Shown in pieces: positions 6,151 to 7,565 of a stretch of DNA of 7,565 nt. The notes beneath the pieces are model-generated. The model saw only the letters and a program-made list of their open reading frames with translations. It had not been told where the DNA came from and ran no database searches. Source of the DNA: Flavobacteriaceae bacterium. Its GTDB lineage: Bacteria > Bacteroidota > Bacteroidia > Flavobacteriales > Flavobacteriaceae. Numbering within the stretch: the first letter of the stretch is position 1; every line of letters begins with the position of its first letter. The stretch covers positions 25,515 to 33,079 of the forward strand of contig PAUJ01000031.1 in NCBI GenBank assembly GCA_002713705.1, written 5' to 3'. Position numbers and translations under genes: made by a program.

Positions 6151-6158
6151 TATATTTG
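6151..6158 (+). promoter_or_regulatory. Candidate -7 box (TATATTTG) for the helicase-DUF1456 operon
   Basis: This exact TAnnTTTG match lies 17 bases before the ATG at 6176 and would give a leader of about ten bases. No TTG is present at the usual -33 distance. The short leader argues against a long cold-shock-type 5' untranslated region from this promoter. Confidence 0.55.
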
Positions 6159-6175
6159 CATATTCAAAATAAAAT

Positions 6176-7294
6176 ATGACAACATTTAAAGATTTAGGGG
6201 TTCATGGCAATTATATAAAAGCATTAAAAGAACTTCAGATAAAAGTTCCAACTGAGATTCAGGAAAAAACAATTCCGATTTTGCTGAAAACTAAAACAGA
6301 TTATATTGGTTTAGCTCAGACTGGTACTGGTAAAACCGCTGCTTACGGTCTGCCAATTTTAAATAGCATTGATACCAATTCTGCAGTAGTACAAGCTTTA
6401 ATATTATCTCCAACACGTGAATTGGTTCAGCAAATTAAAAAACAACTTTTTAAGTTTACTAAATTTAATGAAGAAAAAATTTTTGTGGAAGCTGTTTATG
6501 GAGGAGAGAAAATTGATAAACAGATGCAACGATTGCAAAGACCAACTCATATTATTGTCGCAACTCCTGGACGTTTAATAGATTTAATTGAAAAAGGAAA
6601 TGTGAACCTTAGAAACATTAAAACAGTCGTGCTTGATGAGGCAGATGAAATGCTAAGTATGGGTTTTAAAAAAGAGTTAGATGCTATTTTAAATTACACA
6701 AGTGGATCTAGAAATACCTGGTTGTTCTCAGCAACGATGCCAGAGGAAATTCTTCGAATTATTTCAAAATATATGGAGTCAAGTGCTGTGAAAGTTAGTG
6801 TTAATAAAGAATCTCTTGTAAACGCAAATATCAGTCATCAATATTTAATTACTTCAATCAAAGAAAAAACAACAGTTGTATCTCAATTGTTAGATAAATT
6901 TAATGAAGGAAGAGGTATTATTTTTTGTAGAACAAAATTAGGGGTTCAAAAATTAGCCAAAGAACTCAAAGAAGAAGGCTTTTCTGTAGATGCTTTAGAA
7001 GGAGATATGCAGCAAAGAGATAGAGATAAAGTGATGAGAATGTTTAAAAAAGGAACTTTACAGTATTTAATTTCTACCGATGTATCTGCAAGGGGTATTG
7101 ATGTAACTAACCTAGCGTTTGTAATGCATCACCAATTGCCTGAAAATTTAGAATACTATACCCACAGAAGTGGACGAACAGCAAGAGCTGGAAAAACAGG
7201 AATATCTTTGGCTTTAATTTTACCAAGTGAATTGCAGCGGATTCATGAAATCCAGAAAGCTTTAGGTATTAAGTTTGAAGAACAAATGTTATAA
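6176..7294 (+). CDS. DEAD-box ATP-dependent RNA helicase, core only
   Basis: The 372-residue product contains both RecA-like lobes with all motifs: Q motif (Phe4 and PTEIQ, 25-29), motif I AQTGTGKT (47-54), Ia PTREL (79-83), GG (109-110), Ib TPGR (130-133), II DEAD (154-157), III SAT (185-187), IV GIIFC (247-251), V STDVSARGID (300-309) and VI HRSGRTARAG (330-339). Every catalytic residue is present, so ATP-dependent RNA unwinding in the cytoplasm is expected. The protein stops about 33 residues after motif VI, at IKFEEQML. Many Bacteroidota relatives continue for some 70 residues with a DbpA-type RNA-binding domain, and E. coli relatives such as RhlE or SrmB have basic tails; neither is present here. 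Target specificity may thus depend on partners. The downstream DUF1456 gene, 17 bases away, is a candidate. A role in ribosome assembly or RNA decay is likely but not shown. Confidence 0.95.
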   Translation: MTTFKDLGVHGNYIKALKELQIKVPTEIQEKTIPILLKTKTDYIGLAQTGTGKTAAYGLPILNSIDTNSAVVQALILSPTRELVQQIKKQLFKFTKFNEEKIFVEAVYGGEKIDKQMQRLQRPTHIIVATPGRLIDLIEKGNVNLRNIKTVVLDEADEMLSMGFKKELDAILNYTSGSRNTWLFSATMPEEILRIISKYMESSAVKVSVNKESLVNANISHQYLITSIKEKTTVVSQLLDKFNEGRGIIFCRTKLGVQKLAKELKEEGFSVDALEGDMQQRDRDKVMRMFKKGTLQYLISTDVSARGIDVTNLAFVMHHQLPENLEYYTHRSGRTARAGKTGISLALILPSELQRIHEIQKALGIKFEEQML

Positions 7295-7311
7295 AATTAA
7301 TAGAAACTATA

Positions 7312-7554
7312 ATGGCACTATCCAATAACGATATATTTAAAAAATTAAGAGTAGCCCTAAAATTGAGAGACGAAGAAATAGTAAATATCTTAGCTTTAGT
7401 CGATTTTAAAGTGACTAAAAGTGAAATTGGGTCTTTTTTTAGAAATGAAAAACATCCTAAGTATGTAGAATGTGGGGATCAAATTCTTCGAAATTTTTTA
7501 AACGGTTTAGTGATTCATCTCCGTGGTCCTATGCCAAAAAGAGAGAAAAAATAG
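7312..7554 (+). CDS. DUF1456 (YehS-like) protein, single-domain form
   Basis: The 80-residue product matches the DUF1456 pattern: SNNDIFKKLRVALKLRDEEI, VNILALVDFKVTKSEIGSFF, RNEKHPKYVECGDQILRNFL and NGL, followed by a short basic tail. E. coli YehS has two such units in about 156 residues. This protein corresponds best to the second unit, where the motifs NN.(I/V).KKLR and ECGDQ.LR.FL.GL occur. It is therefore a one-domain version, complete from start to stop rather than truncated by the window edge. The family function is unknown. The many helices and basic C-terminus (RGPMPKREKK) would suit nucleic-acid or ribosome contact, as inference only. It follows the DEAD-box helicase gene after 17 bases and is probably translated from the same message; the window ends 11 bases after its stop codon, so no terminator can be judged. 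Confidence 0.88.
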   Translation: MALSNNDIFKKLRVALKLRDEEIVNILALVDFKVTKSEIGSFFRNEKHPKYVECGDQILRNFLNGLVIHLRGPMPKREKK

Positions 7555-7565
7555 TTTTAATTTTT

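Noticed and set aside
7295..7311. Frameshift separating the helicase from the downstream gene
   Set aside because: The DUF1456 gene begins with its own ATG and its family motif starts right there; no helicase-type sequence continues in another frame.

Overview
The window looks like chromosomal DNA from a marine or soil Flavobacteriia-type member of the Bacteroidota. The evidence is a strongly AT-rich base composition, A-rich stretches instead of Shine-Dalgarno sites before the start codons, signal peptides ending in the typical -AQ or -SQ, and several exact matches to the Bacteroidota -7 promoter box TAnnTTTG. I see no rRNA, tRNA, transposase, phage gene, CRISPR array or integration site. No gap between genes exceeds 300 bases.

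Left part, minus strand: the 5' end of a gene for a secreted LolA-like protein runs off the left edge (1-255). To its right lies a translationally coupled pair: a small DUF3817 membrane protein (1584-1862, GTG start) followed by a YbdG-type MscS mechanosensitive channel (322-1584). The stop of the first gene and the start of the second overlap as TGATG. A 156-base divergent region (1863-2018) carries one promoter-like box facing each way.

Middle part, plus strand: a secreted protein of unknown function (2019-2678) stands alone. After 224 noncoding bases comes a compact four-gene cassette (2903-5971): an exported thioredoxin-like protein with a CAPC site, an exported ApbE-family FAD:protein FMN transferase with a TTG start, a tiny DUF4266 lipoprotein ending in GGCGCN, and a DUF3570 outer-membrane beta-barrel. 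The gaps are 2, 1 and 18 bases, so the genes are probably co-transcribed. Everything encoded is exported, which points to an envelope redox or cofactor-attachment module of unknown purpose. This is the most interesting part of the window.

Right part, plus strand: after a 204-base gap with three adjacent dyad symmetries and a good -7 box, a DEAD-box RNA helicase made only of the helicase core (6176-7294) is followed 17 bases later by a single-domain DUF1456 (YehS-like) protein (7312-7554). They probably form a small RNA-related operon. No convincing Rho-independent terminator was found anywhere.
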